NCBI GenBank assembly: GCA_015680685.1
Contig: MNCI01007937.1
Span: 1,244,007-1,303,960, forward strand
Source: Gnetum montanum
Lineage: Eukaryota; Streptophyta; Gnetopsida; Gnetales; Gnetaceae
Direction: 5' to 3'
Length of the DNA: 59,954 nt
Under the pieces are notes generated by a model. The model was not told the origin of the DNA, ran no database searches, and worked only from the letters and a program-made list of their open reading frames with translations. This document shows, piece by piece, positions 47,561 through 59,425 of the stretch. Made by a program: the position numbers and the translations under genes. Numbering within the stretch: the first letter of the stretch is position 1; each line of letters starts with the position of its first letter.

Positions 47561-49278
47561 CTGCAAAGAGGAGTTCATCAAGAAAGTGGGCAAAAATGGG
47601 ATATTTTTCCTCTCTGTTGTCCCATCGTAACTAAGATAAATGATCAGCAACAACATTCTCAGTGCCTTTATGATTGATCATTGTAAGGTCAAACTCTTGT
47701 AAGGTCACGAGCCACCATATGATGTGAGGGCTCACCATTGGTTTATTCATTAGGAATTAAATTGCACTATGATCCGTATGTATGAATATCTTATAGCCCA
47801 ATACATAGTGCCTAAACTTTTCTAGTGCAAACACCACAACCATTAATTCTTTTTTTGTTATAGTGTAATTGAGTTGTGCACCAGCAATACTTCGACTTGC
47901 ATAGTGAATGTAATAGGGTCATTTCTGGTCATCTATTTATGTAAGTATAGCTCCTAAAGCAAATTTGGATGCGTCAATCATTATGTGGAATGGTCTAGAC
48001 CAATCAAGAGCTTGTAGAATAGGTGTTTCTACACACTTCTATTTCAAGGTTTGCAAGGCTAGCTCACATTCCCTAGTCCATTCAAAGGGTACGTCCTTCT
48101 TCATTAGTTCTACTAAGGTTTTTCAATCCTTGAAAAGTTCTCAATGAAGCATCTATAATAGGCAATATGTCCAAGGAATGATTGAATATCTTTTATAGTT
48201 TTAGGTTGATGAGTGATTCCTTGGATGACTTTAATCTTTTTGGGATCTACCTCTATCTCTGTTTGTGAAATCTTATGCCCTAACACAATGTCTTCTTGGG
48301 CCATTAAATGGCTTTCTTGCCAACTAAGCCTTAAGTTGGTTTCTACACATTGTTTCAATAATTTCTCTAATTATTCCAATGCTTGTTCAAAGTCCCTCCA
48401 TAGGTGGATAAATCATCCATAAAGACCCCCACACCATTCCCTATTTGCTTCTAAAAGATACTTAGAACCAAATGTTGAAATGTTGCTAAGGCATTGCACA
48501 AGCCAAACAGCATCTACCTATATGCAAATGTCCCCCAAGCACTTGTGAATGTAGTTTTGGCTTGGTCTTCTAGTACTATGTGAATTTGATTATATCCACT
48601 GAAACCATCCAAAAAATTATAGTAGCAATGCCCTGCAGTGGTATCTAAGACTTGGTCAATGAATGGAAATGGGAAGTGGTCCTTGAATGTTGCCATATTT
48701 AACAGCCTAAAGTCTATACACATCCTTCATTTACCTACTTTTTTGGGCACAATGACTAATGGGCTAACCCATTCACTATCAACAATGGGGTAGATAAACC
48801 TGACTTTTAGAAGTTGTTCAATTTCTTCTTTAACCATTTGCTTAAGCTTTGGGTTCAATCACCTTTGCAGTTGTCGTCAAGGTTTCATAGAGGGGTCAAT
48901 GTAAATTTTTTGTTGGCATATCCTAGGATCTATTTAGGTTAATTTGGGATATGACCAAGCAAAGCCTTTCGACCATTTGTTTACCACCTTGTGCAATCTT
49001 TTCTTTTGTTGAGGAGCAAGCTTAGCATTAATGATTACCAGTTTTCCATTTTCGAGAAATGTGTACTCCATACCAGTAGACAATGGTTTTAACTTAAGGG
49101 GCTCTTGCTTAAACTTGTTAGGGATTTCCAACTTCCCCCAGTTTGTATTTTCAATGTCAGGACTTGGAAGTTGGCAATGGACTTGCTCTAATGTATATAT
49201 GCTATCGATATAGGCATAAGTCAAGCTCTCAGTTGGTTCCATGCATAAAGTTGAATTTCTCTCTTGGTCAGCTGTCAT
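47560..49278 (-). pseudogene. pol: Athila-like RT and RNase H of D
   Basis: It begins with LKPLSTGMEYTFLENGKLVI and the LAPQQKKRLHKVVNKWSKGF segment (49278-48934), typical of the Athila linker to RT. RT includes MCIDFRLLNMATFKDHFPFP at 48723, FLDGFSGYNQIHI, and the catalytic FMDD at 48412-48423, then LGHKISQTEIEVDPKKI and FLGHIAYYRCFIENFSRIEK near 48130. FMDD is usual in the Athila lineage, whereas the Tat-like elements here have YVDD or YIDD. RNase H follows (DASKFALGAIL, LEKFRHYVLGYKIFIHTDH near 47800). A frameshift lies just after FMDD. There is no second RNase H domain. Confidence 0.85.
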
Positions 49279-49293
49279 CCATTGGGTGCCTTC

Positions 49294-51002
49294 CTATCTT
49301 GTAACTACTACATACAAGCATCTTTGTATGTCAGTTATTTGTGCACACTGGTTGCATGCAAGCAATGTTAAATGTTGTACAAACCGGGACTTCTGCATGC
49401 AATTACACACTGTGTCACTATATGCGATGCATGGAAATTTCTTCTTCTCAATCTTTCCAAACATATTTTCCTTTGATATTTCTAGGGAAAGATCACGTAT
49501 GCCTAGGTGCACATCAATCATGCTTAGCCATGCTCTTCCCATTATGATTGGGAAGTCTCCCTTGCAGTTGTTGACTTGAATCACTAGGAAATCAGCTAGA
49601 TACGACCACCCATAAATAGTGGTGACAATGTCCTCCACTAGTCCAAATGGAACAGTGATAGACTGGTCAACCAACTCTAAACGAATGTTACTCTTTTTTA
49701 GTGGAGGCAAGTTCTAGGCTTTGTACATTTCCTGAGAGATTAAGTTGACACCAGAACCTAAATCCAAAAGAGCTTTGCAAGGCTCATTCCTAGCAATTTG
49801 CAAATAAATTAGAGCACTTCCAGGATCAAATAATTTCCTAGGAAGATGACCAACTTTGATCCAATCGATTATGGCATTAGTCAACATGACCGTATGCGTT
49901 AAGTGTGGTCTTTGATTTGAAGAAAGCTCTAAAGATTTGAATGATGGTGAGGCCTTTGAATAATCAACCGCTTGTAGTTGTAAGGACTTGGTTGGACTAT
50001 TGGTTCTAAAGAAGTGTGTCTTCTTTGTGCAGTTTTCTGAACCAATAGTAGGTTGATGGTTGACAGCCCTTGTAGCATTACGTTGCTATGGTTGGGCAAG
50101 GAGCTCACCCTGCATAGTTGGAGTAGGTGGTAATGGAGCTAAGGATGGAAGAGGTGCAGTCGGATGAGAAGGATAGTATGTTTGTGGAACATCACCCCTA
50201 GGAGAAAGAGTTCTATAGTACTCATGGGTTTGGTAGTGAGGCTAAGGAGTGACGTGACTAGTGGATTCATGTGGAGAGATCAGCTACTGCACGTAGTATC
50301 TGTACAAGTTAGGTTGATGGTAAGGGTATTGTTGTCGTGGTAGTGGCATTCCCCATGATTGTGGGTGTTGCCACTATTGATACTATTTGATTGGTTGTGA
50401 TGGTGTTCCACTTGGAAAATATGTCAAAGGTTGGTGGAACTACCATGGGTTACCTTGTGGATAAGGTAACCTTCGAGGCATCTGCCATCTACTTAATCAT
50501 GGGTTTAGTGCATACACCCTAGACTCCTACAAATGGGAGATTACTAGGCAACATCCCTTAGGATGGTCATATTAGCATATCTCACATCCACCATCATTGT
50601 CTGTCCAAATCCACAACCTCTTCAATGATGGCAACTTTTCCCTTACCTTTGTTACATGCATATTCCAATTCTTTCTTTTTTCTCCTCTCTCGGTCACTAC
50701 CTTGCTCTCTAGACTCCTCTTCTATTTTGAGCACAGTTTGAAATTTATTATCTAGGGAGTCCCACATTTGATCTACCTTTGTCGATACATCTAATGCAAA
50801 CTTTTGAATGGGCAAAGTATTCCTATTCACCATCTCTTTGAGTGGTGACTCTTCTTCATCCTCACAAAATCTAACTTTATTCTTTCAGAGGGAAGGATCT
50901 CTGTTGTATTCCTCTGCACTTTCTCTTTTTCTTAACTCACCTTCCTCCTTGGCAACTTGCTCCAAAAATCTTTGTATTTGATGGGCTCTAAGCTTAGATA
51001 GC
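49294..51002 (-). pseudogene. gag-pro: C-terminal gag and protease of D
   Basis: Gag resumes at 51002 next to insertion N3 and includes EEGELRKRESAEEYNRDPSL-like residues, then 50833-50594 (NRNTLPIQKFALDVSTKVDQ), a Pro-rich tail, and the protease. The protease has LDLGSGVNLISQEMY near 49,750, keeping the aspartic active-site motif, then LELVDQSITVPFGLVEDI and FPIIMGRAWLSMIDV. It is in frame with the RT linker. The upstream part of gag is at 56635-58208. Several TAG stops are present. Confidence 0.82.
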
Positions 51003-51642
51003 TGATGAAGCGCTAAATAATCGATGTGTCGACTAGGCTACGTATACAAGGCGCCATATACGCGGCCGCATCGATGCAACCCCATCGATGCATCCCTCCA
51101 TGCGTCGACGTGGCCCCATTTATGTGGAGCCTTTTTTATCCTATAAATAAGTGGGCCTCCACCATACTTAGGGATTTTTTTGGGTTAATTGTAGGGAAGC
51201 TCTTGAAATTTGTTTTCGTAGGAGTTAGACTATTTTCCCAAGTGCATGCCCGCAATGTGATGCTTGTAATTATACATAACCTTTATTCGAGTGTGATGTA
51301 CTTGGACATGCACATGATCGACAATAAAGATCAAGATTACCTTATCATTGCAGCATTCACTTAGTTTTAATTATTTAATTGTTATTGTTAATTTTTATTA
51401 TTATTTATTATTTTCTTAGTTAATATTTCNAGTAGCACTAGTTTAGGATCACATCATACACCTCACTTTGGACTAAACCATACATGACAAAGCAAATACT
51501 AGTCTAGGTGGGAAGATAGCGAACTGCGATCAACATGTAACTATCTAGATACCACAACTAGCCTATCCATGGAGTTCGACCAGATCGTGCGTGAACGCTC
51601 GTATTCGTATGGTTGAGTGTAGGGGTACCTTGCCGCTCATCA
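51003..51642 (+). repeat. 5' LTR of N3
   Basis: It has a TATA box TATAAATAA at 51142-51150 and an AATAAAG polyadenylation-like site near 51323, and ends GGTACCTTGCCGCTCATCA. One N at 51430 stands where the 3' LTR has about 250 extra bases (56165-56417), so the gap is under-sized or a deletion is masked. Confidence 0.9.
51142..51150 (+). promoter_or_regulatory. TATA box in the 5' LTR of N3
   Basis: TATAAATAA, repeated at 55876-55884 in the 3' LTR and shared with N1 and D. It is followed by GTGGGCCTCC in both copies. About 120 bases downstream lies TTTATTCGAG, which N1 also has (minus strand). Confidence 0.65.
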
Positions 51643-51661
51643 TTGGCATCGTTTCCAGGGA
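51643..51661 (+). other. Primer binding site of N3 (Asp-tRNA type)
   Basis: TTGGCATCGTTTCCAGGGA immediately follows the LTR. It fits the Asp-tRNA site of Athila elements with a few substitutions. Confidence 0.85.
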
Positions 51662-51779
51662 TGGTGCTAGTTATCTAGATTAGTTATATCATAAAAGATC
51701 ACTGTAACAAGTATTAATGATATATCCTTTAGAAAAGAAATTAAATTCAATTCAATTAAGTCACACACAATTCACAACA

Positions 51780-53671
51780 ATGTCTCTCTCACAAGACTAT
51801 GACAATGCAACAACTAATAGGGAAACTCATTGGAGAACCAAAAAATTATATGATAATGAAGAAGAAGTTTAGAGTACCCAATCTGATGTAGGTGTCTCTT
51901 ATGAGCATCAACGCAAACAACATCATTCCAACTCACAACTGCATAACATACCTAGTGCCGATGCACCCCTACTGGCCACTACAAGCTTAATGAAAATACA
52001 AGAGGCTATTCGAATACCTTGCAAGCATCATAAGGAAAGTCGTCTACCCAAGCTTGACTTAAACAACTTTCCTAAGTTTTTAGGAGGCTATGATTTAGAA
52101 CCCCAACATCATCTACAAGCCTTCCATGATGCCTGTGCATGGAATGACATTGATAATAGATGGAAAAAAACTTAAGCTCTTTCCTTTGACACTCGTTGGC
52201 CAAGCAAAAGTATGGTATAGGTCGTTAAAACCAAAATCAATTTGATGTTGGCCGACAACGGTAGAACTTTTCAATGAAAGATATCAAACCTTTACGAGAG
52301 TGTCATCCTTAAGGAGACAAATCCAAGAATGGAACAACCACAACATGAACCCTTGGACATAGCCTTAAACAGATATTATGCATTGTTAAACAACTGCCCA
52401 GGCCATGGGTTCTCCGAGGAAAGGCTAATGTACCATATCATAGATGGGCTCCATAATGAAACAAGGGAGATCCTAGGGATGTATGCCCAAGGTCAACTAT
52501 ATGAGCTACAAACCCATCAATTCCAAGAGTTTATTAAGCAGGTAGAAAAAGAAGAAGGAGAAATAGCCAAATGGGAGAATGTTGAAAGTTCTCAATCGGA
52601 CCAAAATCTCAACTTAACCAGGGTCCATGATCATGAAGAGGAGAAATCAACTCACTTCAAGGAGGTGGAATCATCTTTGCCGATCCTACAATCACTAGAT
52701 GAAATTGAGGCAAAGATTAATAAGATGACAGACTAGGTACATGAAATATGTGGAGAATATGCCAACATTATTAGAGGAAGAACCATGATAAACCAAGAAA
52801 TAGGACATAACACCACTAGACAATTGCAAAGAAGGGTTGAAGAGAATAAGGATAAGAACTCAACTGCCAATCATACGTATCAATGTAATATTTTCCTGTA
52901 TGATCACCCCAAAGGTCAATGCCCAATCTTGTCACATTTACATGAGCATTGAGGAGGAATGTTACATACAGAGTTCATACAGAAATACTATGTCCAACCA
53001 CAGTGGCAAAAACCTCAGTCGTGAGGGAGGCCACCGCCAACTAGACCATACCCTTCATATGTCCCAACGCCAAATGCTTATTATGTTCAAAACCCTATTT
53101 CTCCAACAGGATCAGCATCCTCTACCTCACCTCATCATTATCGTTCTTCCAAGTACTATCCACCCATGTCCTCTCCAACAAGATCACCACCTCATGTGCC
53201 TTACACTTCTCCTCAACCTCAATATTCTCATACTTCGCCCTCTTCTACATCGCCACCAGTTGTGCCAGAAGGCTTTGCACCACAGCACCAACCCATGAAC
53301 GTTACTTGTGCTGCTACTATCAATAACAGTGGGAACCCTCCACAACATCGAAAGCATCCTTTCTTTAGGCAGGACTATAGAAAGAGATAGCACAATTTCA
53401 AAACCACTACATCCTCCAACTTAGCACAAGTTCAACGTTGTGATGCATCCGCCTCCTCAAACTCAATGCTTCCTATTACTCTATCTGGGCCACCAATCAA
53501 CACTCCGAAAACCATGGGACCCAATGAATATTACCATATGGAGAGACATGTTGATCATTGCATACCATCTTACGGTCGCAAGTACCATAGTGGGTCAACT
53601 CCTTATAGATTAACCACATCTTATAACTTGTCGCACTATGACAAATCTAAGCAAGTGTGTGAACCCCAATA
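51780..53671 (+). pseudogene. gag: Athila-like gag of N3, lightly damaged
   Basis: The start ATG at 51780 reads MSLSQDYDNATTNRETHWR. The capsid region holds LPKLDLNNFPKFLGGYDLEP, then EPLDIALNRYYALLNNCPGH and YHIIDGLHNETREILGMYAQ near 52,430. It is followed by a Glu/Lys-rich helix (EFIKQVEKEEGEIAKWENVE) and a Pro/Ser-rich C-terminal part near 53,130-53,320. The sequence is open for long stretches (52329-52736 is one open frame) with few stops: TAG in EEEV*STQ, TAA at 52173-52175, TAG at MTD* near 52735 and others. The length, about 630 codons, is normal for this gag type. It is homologous to gag of N1 and D. No protease follows it, unlike N1. Confidence 0.85.
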
Positions 53672-55120
53672 GGGTAAGTATGACTAGGTTCCAATATTTA
53701 CAACATGCAAGGATCCCCACCTTCCATTTATTAATTCTAGCCATGCTCAACTATTTAGTTATGGGGGGTATCCTCCATTCTAACAACACAGAATTAATAA
53801 ATGTTTTTCTGTTTCTTTAATTTTTTAACTTTTTATTTTCTAGTTTTTCACCTTTTAATTTATTGTTTTATCTTTTTGTCTTTTTATCTTTTTATGAGTA
53901 ATCTTATCTATGAATAAAACACTCATGTGACTCGTTGGTTGAGGTGTTGTTTTATGCTATCAAGTCTTAGGTGATTAATTATTTGGACAGCGAACCCACC
54001 ACATCCACTCAATCATTCTATTAATAAGAGGTTCTACTCTGGGTACAATGATATTCTTGTCATCATGAAACTTAAAAGTAATTTTTTGCTCATTATGCCC
54101 TGAGTGAATAAGGATGGACTAAGAGGGAATGGACAAGGTGTGAAGTCAATGGGACTTGTGGATTCTCTTTGGTGACATCTATAGGTGCTATCATGCAACT
54201 TGGTTGTACTAAGATCCTTGTAGATCTACCAGAAAATGGGAGTAAGAGTATTAAAGGCACCCAATAAAGAACCTAATGCCATTCTAGGGGGTTCCACTGG
54301 AAAGACATGCACCCATGCCTAAAGGTAGGTGGCTTCTCTAGATTAAGTACATCAAAAAAAAGTGTGCCAAAGTAGCCAAACAAAAAGTATGCCGCAAATA
54401 AAGTTCCAAGTCACTCCTCCCTTGCACAAAATGGCAAGTGATTGTATGCCTTGCTGTCATGGTGCTCTTATGGTTGTCCATCATTGGATGAAATAATGTG
54501 ATGTCACTAATCAAAGGAATGGACTTGGTCTTGATTTTGGAGCAACGGGATAATGACACATTAATCATGCCCTACACCCAAGATTCGTTGTGCCCTGAGT
54601 CAGTTACCTCATGTCCCAATCTCTGCAATCCCTTCTCCGATTCATCCCATCTCATTGTTCATGTATTTTTGACTTATGTCTTGTGTAGCATTGAATTCAT
54701 ACCTCATCACAGTGGTATCTACATGTGTGTGTTTTGTTGCATCGGTATAGATTAAATTTAACCCTTCTAATGCCTACAAACATTTTAAGGTGTGGTTACA
54801 CAAGGGCATTATAGGTTGGAACCTACTTTGGGGAGGACCCACTTGCGTGACTTTTGTAATTTATACTTGTTGCACACCACTACATCATTTTATACCCTCC
54901 AAGTACTTCATTTCCAAATCTATTCTTTTCTTTGTCATCATTTTATCAAACGTTCCTCAAAACCAAGTCCAACATTAAACTTTTAGGGCAGCTTCTTTGA
55001 AAACTTTCTAAGTCTAAAATCACACTAAGTAAAGAATTCAACATTTATTATAGGTAATGAGTAAGGTATGAAATCATTGACCTTTTTTCAATAACCTTAC
55101 TAAAAATTGATCTTTGTGTG
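53672..55120. other. Noncoding interior of N3
   Basis: T-rich DNA after gag with repeated TTTTTATCTTTTT (53860-53900). Open frames such as 54498-54755 have no domain signal. Nothing resembling protease, RT or integrase is seen. A diverged remnant cannot be excluded. Confidence 0.55.
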
Positions 55121-55127
55121 ATTATAG

Positions 55128-55450
55128 ATGGCCCCTAAAAGAAGACAACAAGGAGGACCTTCTCAAGGTGCAACTAAATGACCTAGGAGGGGCAGAGGCC
55201 AAGGACCTCATGAAAAACATGCAAAGCAGAAGGCACAATCATTTAGCATCCATCATGAAACTCCTATTATTGCATAATCTATCCAAGAAAAAGGACGAGA
55301 GGCCAGTGCCCAAGCCTATGAAAAGGAACGATGGCTATTTGCGGCATGCATGTCAAGGCCAATCAAGTGTTCCCACAGCTGTCGTGCCCATGGGAAATGC
55401 CAACTCCATCAAACATTGGAACATCAGCATGGACGGCTAATAATCCTCAG
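55128..55450 (+). pseudogene. Small unknown ORF of N3
   Basis: ATG at 55128 opens a basic, Gln/Gly-rich frame: MAPKRRQQGGPSQGATK, stop TGA, then PRRGRGQGPHEKHAKQKAQS, with a later TAA. Both stops are what CGA and CAA would give after C-to-T change. It lies just ahead of the conserved pre-polypurine region. Other frames here (for example 55114-55440) are open but of odd composition. The family is unknown. A basic nuclear or nucleic-acid-binding peptide is a guess. Confidence 0.35.
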
Positions 55451-55726
55451 ATAGAAGAGGAGAAACATCAGGTGCTTCTTCAATGGTATCAATCTTAGAA
55501 GCCTGATGCATAGGACAAGGGAAGATACCCATGGAGGAACCACCACCACCAGGAACCACATGAATTTCAATAAATTCTATCATTTTGTGTCTATGTCCCA
55601 GTTTTTTCATATCCACTATAGCATGAATAAATTTCTAGTCAATCAATAATCCCATACCTATCCACTGTGTATTCAATTGAGCTTATTCCTCACTTTCTTT
55701 GACTTGAGGACAAGTTTTTATTTAAT

Positions 55727-55736
55727 AGTGAGGGTA
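55727..55736 (+). other. Polypurine tract of N3
   Basis: AGTGAGGG lies three bases before the 3' LTR. It is preceded by TTGAGGACAAGTTTTTATT, shared in slightly changed form with N1 and D and typical of Athila 3' ends. Confidence 0.7.
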
Positions 55737-56629
55737 TGATGAAGTGCTAAACAGCTGATGCGTCGACTAGGCTGCGTATACAAGGCCCTGTATAAGCGGC
55801 TACATCGATGCGGCCCCATCAACGCATCCCTCCATGCGTCAACGTGGCCCCGTTTACGTGGAGCCTGTTTTAGCCTATAAATAAGTGGGCCTCCGCCACA
55901 CTTAGGGATTTTGTTGGGTTAATTGTAGGAAAGCTCTTGCAATTTTTTTTCATAGGAGTTAGACTATTTCCCCAAGAGCATGCCCGCAATGTGATGCTTG
56001 TAATTGTACGGAACCTTTATTCGAGTGTGACATACTTGGACACGCACATGATCGACAATAAAGATCAAGATTACTTCATCATTGCAGCATTCACCTAGTT
56101 TTAATTATTTAATTATTATTGTTAATTTTTATTGTTATTTATTATTTTCTTAGTTTGTATTTCTTTACCATCATTTACTATTCTTGTTATTAACTATGGA
56201 ATGAGTATTACTTAATCACAAGCATTTAAGTGTGACTACTTGGTAACCCAGTAGCGTACCTAGGATTTATGCTTGGTAATCCCAGTAGTAGTCGTGCACG
56301 AGGTCCAAGATGTGTATGGATGATTAAGGAACAAATTCTCATCGCACTTAGGCTAGCTTAGACTTCATTTCCTATTTCTTATTAGTTTAATCAAGATTAT
56401 TTTCCATTGTCTCTAGGAGTAGCACTAGTTTAGGACCACATCATACACCTCACTTTGGACTAAACCATACGTGACAAAGAAAATACTAGTCCAAGTGGGA
56501 AGACAGCGAACTACGATCAACGTGTAACTATCTAGATACCACAACTAGCCTATCCATGGAGTTTGACCGAATCATGCGTGAATTCTCATATTTGTATGGT
56601 TGAGTGTAGGGGTACCTTGCCACTCATCA
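55737..56629 (+). repeat. 3' LTR of N3
   Basis: 893 bp with TATA box at 55876-55884 and the sequence 56165-56417 that is missing around the N at 51430. It ends GGTACCTTGCCACTCATCA. Differences from the 5' LTR are mostly transitions. Confidence 0.92.
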
Positions 56630-58208
56630 ATAGCCTTTCTTAGGCATAAGTCCCAAGGGTTCTTCACATTTCCTACCTAAGCCCATCTAGGAGATGATGT
56701 AGTTGTTCCCTTTGCGAGTAACCATGGTCAAGGCAATGATGTAATAGTGCATAATATCGGCCCATGGCAGCATCCAAGGGTTCATGTCTTCCTTGTTTCC
56801 ATCCTTGGATTTCCTTACGCAGGTTGGACACTAGGGAGTATGTTTAATACTTATCGTTGAATAGCTCTAACATGGTACTCCATCGATGAATGGATTCCAG
56901 TTCTAAGAACTGGTACAAACTTTCTACTTCCTTAATTAGTGTCTGTGAAAAAATTTAGTTTTTGCCACTCATTTTCTATATTTTTCAAGGCACATGCATC
57001 ATAGAAATCTTGTAGATGATTTTGAAGATCAACATTGTATCCCCCTTCAAATCATGGGATATTGTTCATGTCTAATCTTTTGATCCTACTGTCCTTTTGG
57101 TATTTTGTTAGCATCCTAACAGCCTCAGTTATATCTAGCATACTTCAAGTNAGCATCCTAACAGCCTCAGTTATATCTAGCATACTTCAAGTAGTGAGTA
57201 GGGGTTTATCATGATCGTATTTTCTATGGTTTCTATGATGCTTATGATGTTCCCTACTCTCCCTCCTTTCATGATGTGTTTCTCTAGAATGTCCTCGTCC
57301 CCTTTCTCGACTATTTTTTCTATGATCTCTGTTTTTCTTACTATTTTTCTCATGGTCTTTCTCTTTGCGACTATGTCTAGATCTCGAAGGAGAGGGGGAA
57401 GGAGATGATGAAGGTGGACAGGAAGGAGGACTGGCACCATGATGGTGCCTATCACTTTCTCTTTGGTGGTCTTGGCCTTGGTCGTGGTTACAATTAGAAT
57501 GTCCATCAACGTCACATGTTTTTGTTCCTTTTTCAAACCCTTTGTGTCTATTGGTATTAGAATCTAGGTTATGAATAGCTGAGTGAAGGTTCTAATACAT
57601 AACTCCTTGACCGAAGTCAACGAGAGGAACATCATTTTGTGGGAAACCTCTTGAGGTAGGTTCACCACCCTCATTTTCACTTAGGACATATGGGACATCC
57701 TAAGGCCACTTCCCCTTCATAGATTTATAATGTCTCTCCTGTTGTAGGTCCCTTTAGTGTTGTGTCTCTGTGGGTTGATACTCTCTTGAGTCGTGTTCAT
57801 GCACAACGTACTCTACCTGTAAGTGCTGCATACCAATTTGTGTGAGAGCACGAAGAAGCATGCTTGGGACTGAGCGATCGGGCATAACACTATGTTACCT
57901 TCTAAATCATGCCAATGTAGTTGTTCATCACAGTGGAGGATAAAGGCAAAGTTTGGTATATACTCATTGGGATGAGCGTATACCACACAAAACTGTTGGG
58001 GCACCCGTGGGTCATCATGTGTACTATGCCTTCAATTGTTCATTGTGTCAGACCTAGGCAGTGAAGCACTCTCATAAGAAGAAGGAGATATGATTAATTC
58101 TTCAGTGTGAAATACTCTCTTTTCTATAATTGTAGGATAACCAGCCCTAAGGATTTTTTCCAACGATGGGAAGATTTTTTAAGTTCTAATCAACGCACAA
58201 ACAACAAA
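56630..58208 (-). pseudogene. gag: N-terminal gag of D
   Basis: On the minus strand it starts near 58,000 with EYIPNFAFILHCDEQLHWHD and LEGNIVLCPIAQSQACFFV, matching the start of N1 gag. A Ser/Arg/His/Lys-rich segment follows (RSRHSRKEKDHEKNSKKN near 57,340), then the capsid-like part near 56,850-56,640. The frame is cut at the ATAGC target site by N3 and continues at 51002 with matching residues; without N3 and one copy of ATAGC the reading is continuous. A 41-bp duplication around an N at 57151 disrupts it in this assembly. Confidence 0.8.
57110..57192. repeat. Exact 41-bp duplication around a single N
   Basis: 57110-57150 and 57152-57192 are identical (AGCATCCTAACAGCCTCAGT and on), separated by one N. 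The pattern is that of two contig ends that overlap but were joined with a placeholder. Confidence 0.95.
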
Positions 58209-58228
58209 GTCCCTGGCAACAGCACCAA
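58209..58228 (-). other. Primer binding site of D (Asp-tRNA type)
   Basis: Minus strand TTGGTGCTGTTGCCAGGGAC follows the 5' LTR directly. It is the best match in the window to the Asp-tRNA site TGGCGCCGTTGCCGGGGA. Confidence 0.85.
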
Positions 58229-59072
58229 TGATGAGTGGCGAGGTACCCCTATGCTCAACCATATGAATACAAGCGTTACGTGTGATCTGATTGAACTCCA
58301 AGGACTAAGTGCTTATGCGCCTTCACAGAACAAGGATGGATTAGGCGATCGTTGTCTCCTCAAGCTTACTCGTATGACATGATTGTATGGTTAAGTAAAC
58401 TTAAGGTATATGATTTTTATGCTTTTTATGTTTTATGTCCTGGTGCTAAAAAGGGGGAAATGAAATAATTAAGTAACTAATTTAATTTAACTAATTAGCT
58501 AGGTTCTAACTAGTCCTAACACCAGCATCTATTCCCACTCTCCATACACATGTTGAACCAGTGTAACACTACTGGGATTACCAAATGTTAGTCGTTACTA
58601 GCTTACCAAGTGTTTCACGTATGCTCGAAGTGGTCGTACTGAGTGTGCTTACTTGTTGAAAATTAATAAATCAATAAAATAGCCAATTAACTAACGAAAG
58701 CATTGAATAATTGTAAATAACATCAAATGCAATAAATAAGTTATTCTGAATGTTGCAAGGTTTATCACAAAGTTCATCTTTATTTCCAAACACAAGGTGT
58801 GCTCAAGTACACAATGCTCGAATAAGGATCCATTCACTTTATGACTCCTACTGCAAACACTCAGAAATAATTCTAACTCTGGAAAGGGAAAACTACAAGA
58901 GTTTGAGTAAGGGACTAAGAAACTAACTATCCAACCCAAGTGCCCCCATCTCTTATTTATAGGCAACGAGACAGACTCTAATATCATATGTCTGATATCG
59001 CTTGGGAGGATCTGATATCGCAGACTTGCTATCAGGGATTTGATATCGTGATCCTAATATCGCAACTCATCA
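58229..59072 (-). repeat. 5' LTR of D
   Basis: 844 bp, TGATGAG...CTCATCA in plus orientation. It has a TATA box at 58953-58961 (minus) and GATATCG repeats at 58,980-59,060. The GTACCCCT end near 58241 matches N1 and N3. Confidence 0.88.
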
Positions 59073-59425
59073 ATTAGGATACTTAGTAAAATTTTGCAAA
59101 ATTCAAATTGGTGTTTTGACTATTGTAGTTGGTATAAGCTAGTTTTCATGTTTTTGATGTTTCTACATAAACATTTTACACTTTTATTCATATCTTACTA
59201 TGAAAAATGTTATCAGTTATTGGTAGGCAACTTGGTTGTACATGGTTTTTAGTTGAAAGATGGTCTTAGTTTTGGTTTTGGTTTTAAGTGTTCCAACTAT
59301 GGTTTTGGTTTTTTGTCATGGAATGATAACATTGACATCAAAGTTGTGAGTTTGGGTATTTCAAGTTTTTTTATATTTGGTTATGATTGTTTATAGTTGT
59401 AACAGTTGTTATTATTGTGTGCAAG
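59073..59425. other. Spacer of element C between D and the antisense gene
   Basis: T/G-rich noncoding sequence with a GGTTTTGGTTTT-type run near 59265-59315. It ends in a pyrimidine-poor TTATTGTGTGCAAG acceptor-like site. No gene is seen. Confidence 0.55.

Larger units (their letters stand above)
51003..56629 (+). mobile_element. N3: gag-only Athila-like LTR retrotransposon in the gag of D
   Basis: 5.6 kb, plus strand. LTRs are at 51003-51642 and 55737-56629, both TGATGAAG...CTCATCA. The PBS is at 51643-51661 and the polypurine tract near 55727-55734. A perfect target duplication ATAGC lies at 50998-51002 and 56630-56634. The ends of its LTRs and the sequence before the polypurine tract match N1 and D, so it belongs to the same superfamily of elements. 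The interior encodes gag (51780-53671) and a short unknown frame (55128-55450). I find no protease, RT, RNase H or integrase, so it is non-autonomous. Confidence 0.92.
44122..59072 (-). mobile_element. D: Athila-like LTR retrotransposon nested in element C
   Basis: Minus-strand element. Its 5' LTR is 58229-59072, with the PBS at 58209-58228. Gag, protease, RT, RNase H and integrase run down to about 46,240, followed by a 1.9-kb 3' region and a truncated 3' LTR at 44122-44297. Gag is interrupted by insertion N3 (51003-56629). Without N3 it is about 9.3 kb. The missing 3' part of the 3' LTR (roughly 0.67 kb) means a target duplication cannot be tested. Element C continues on both sides of it. 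Confidence 0.85.

Noticed and set aside
54498-54978. Possible env-like frame in N3 with hydrophobic residues
   Set aside because: Short and Cys-rich with no signal peptide or fusion-like pattern. N1 and D have no counterpart, so I cannot support an envelope gene.
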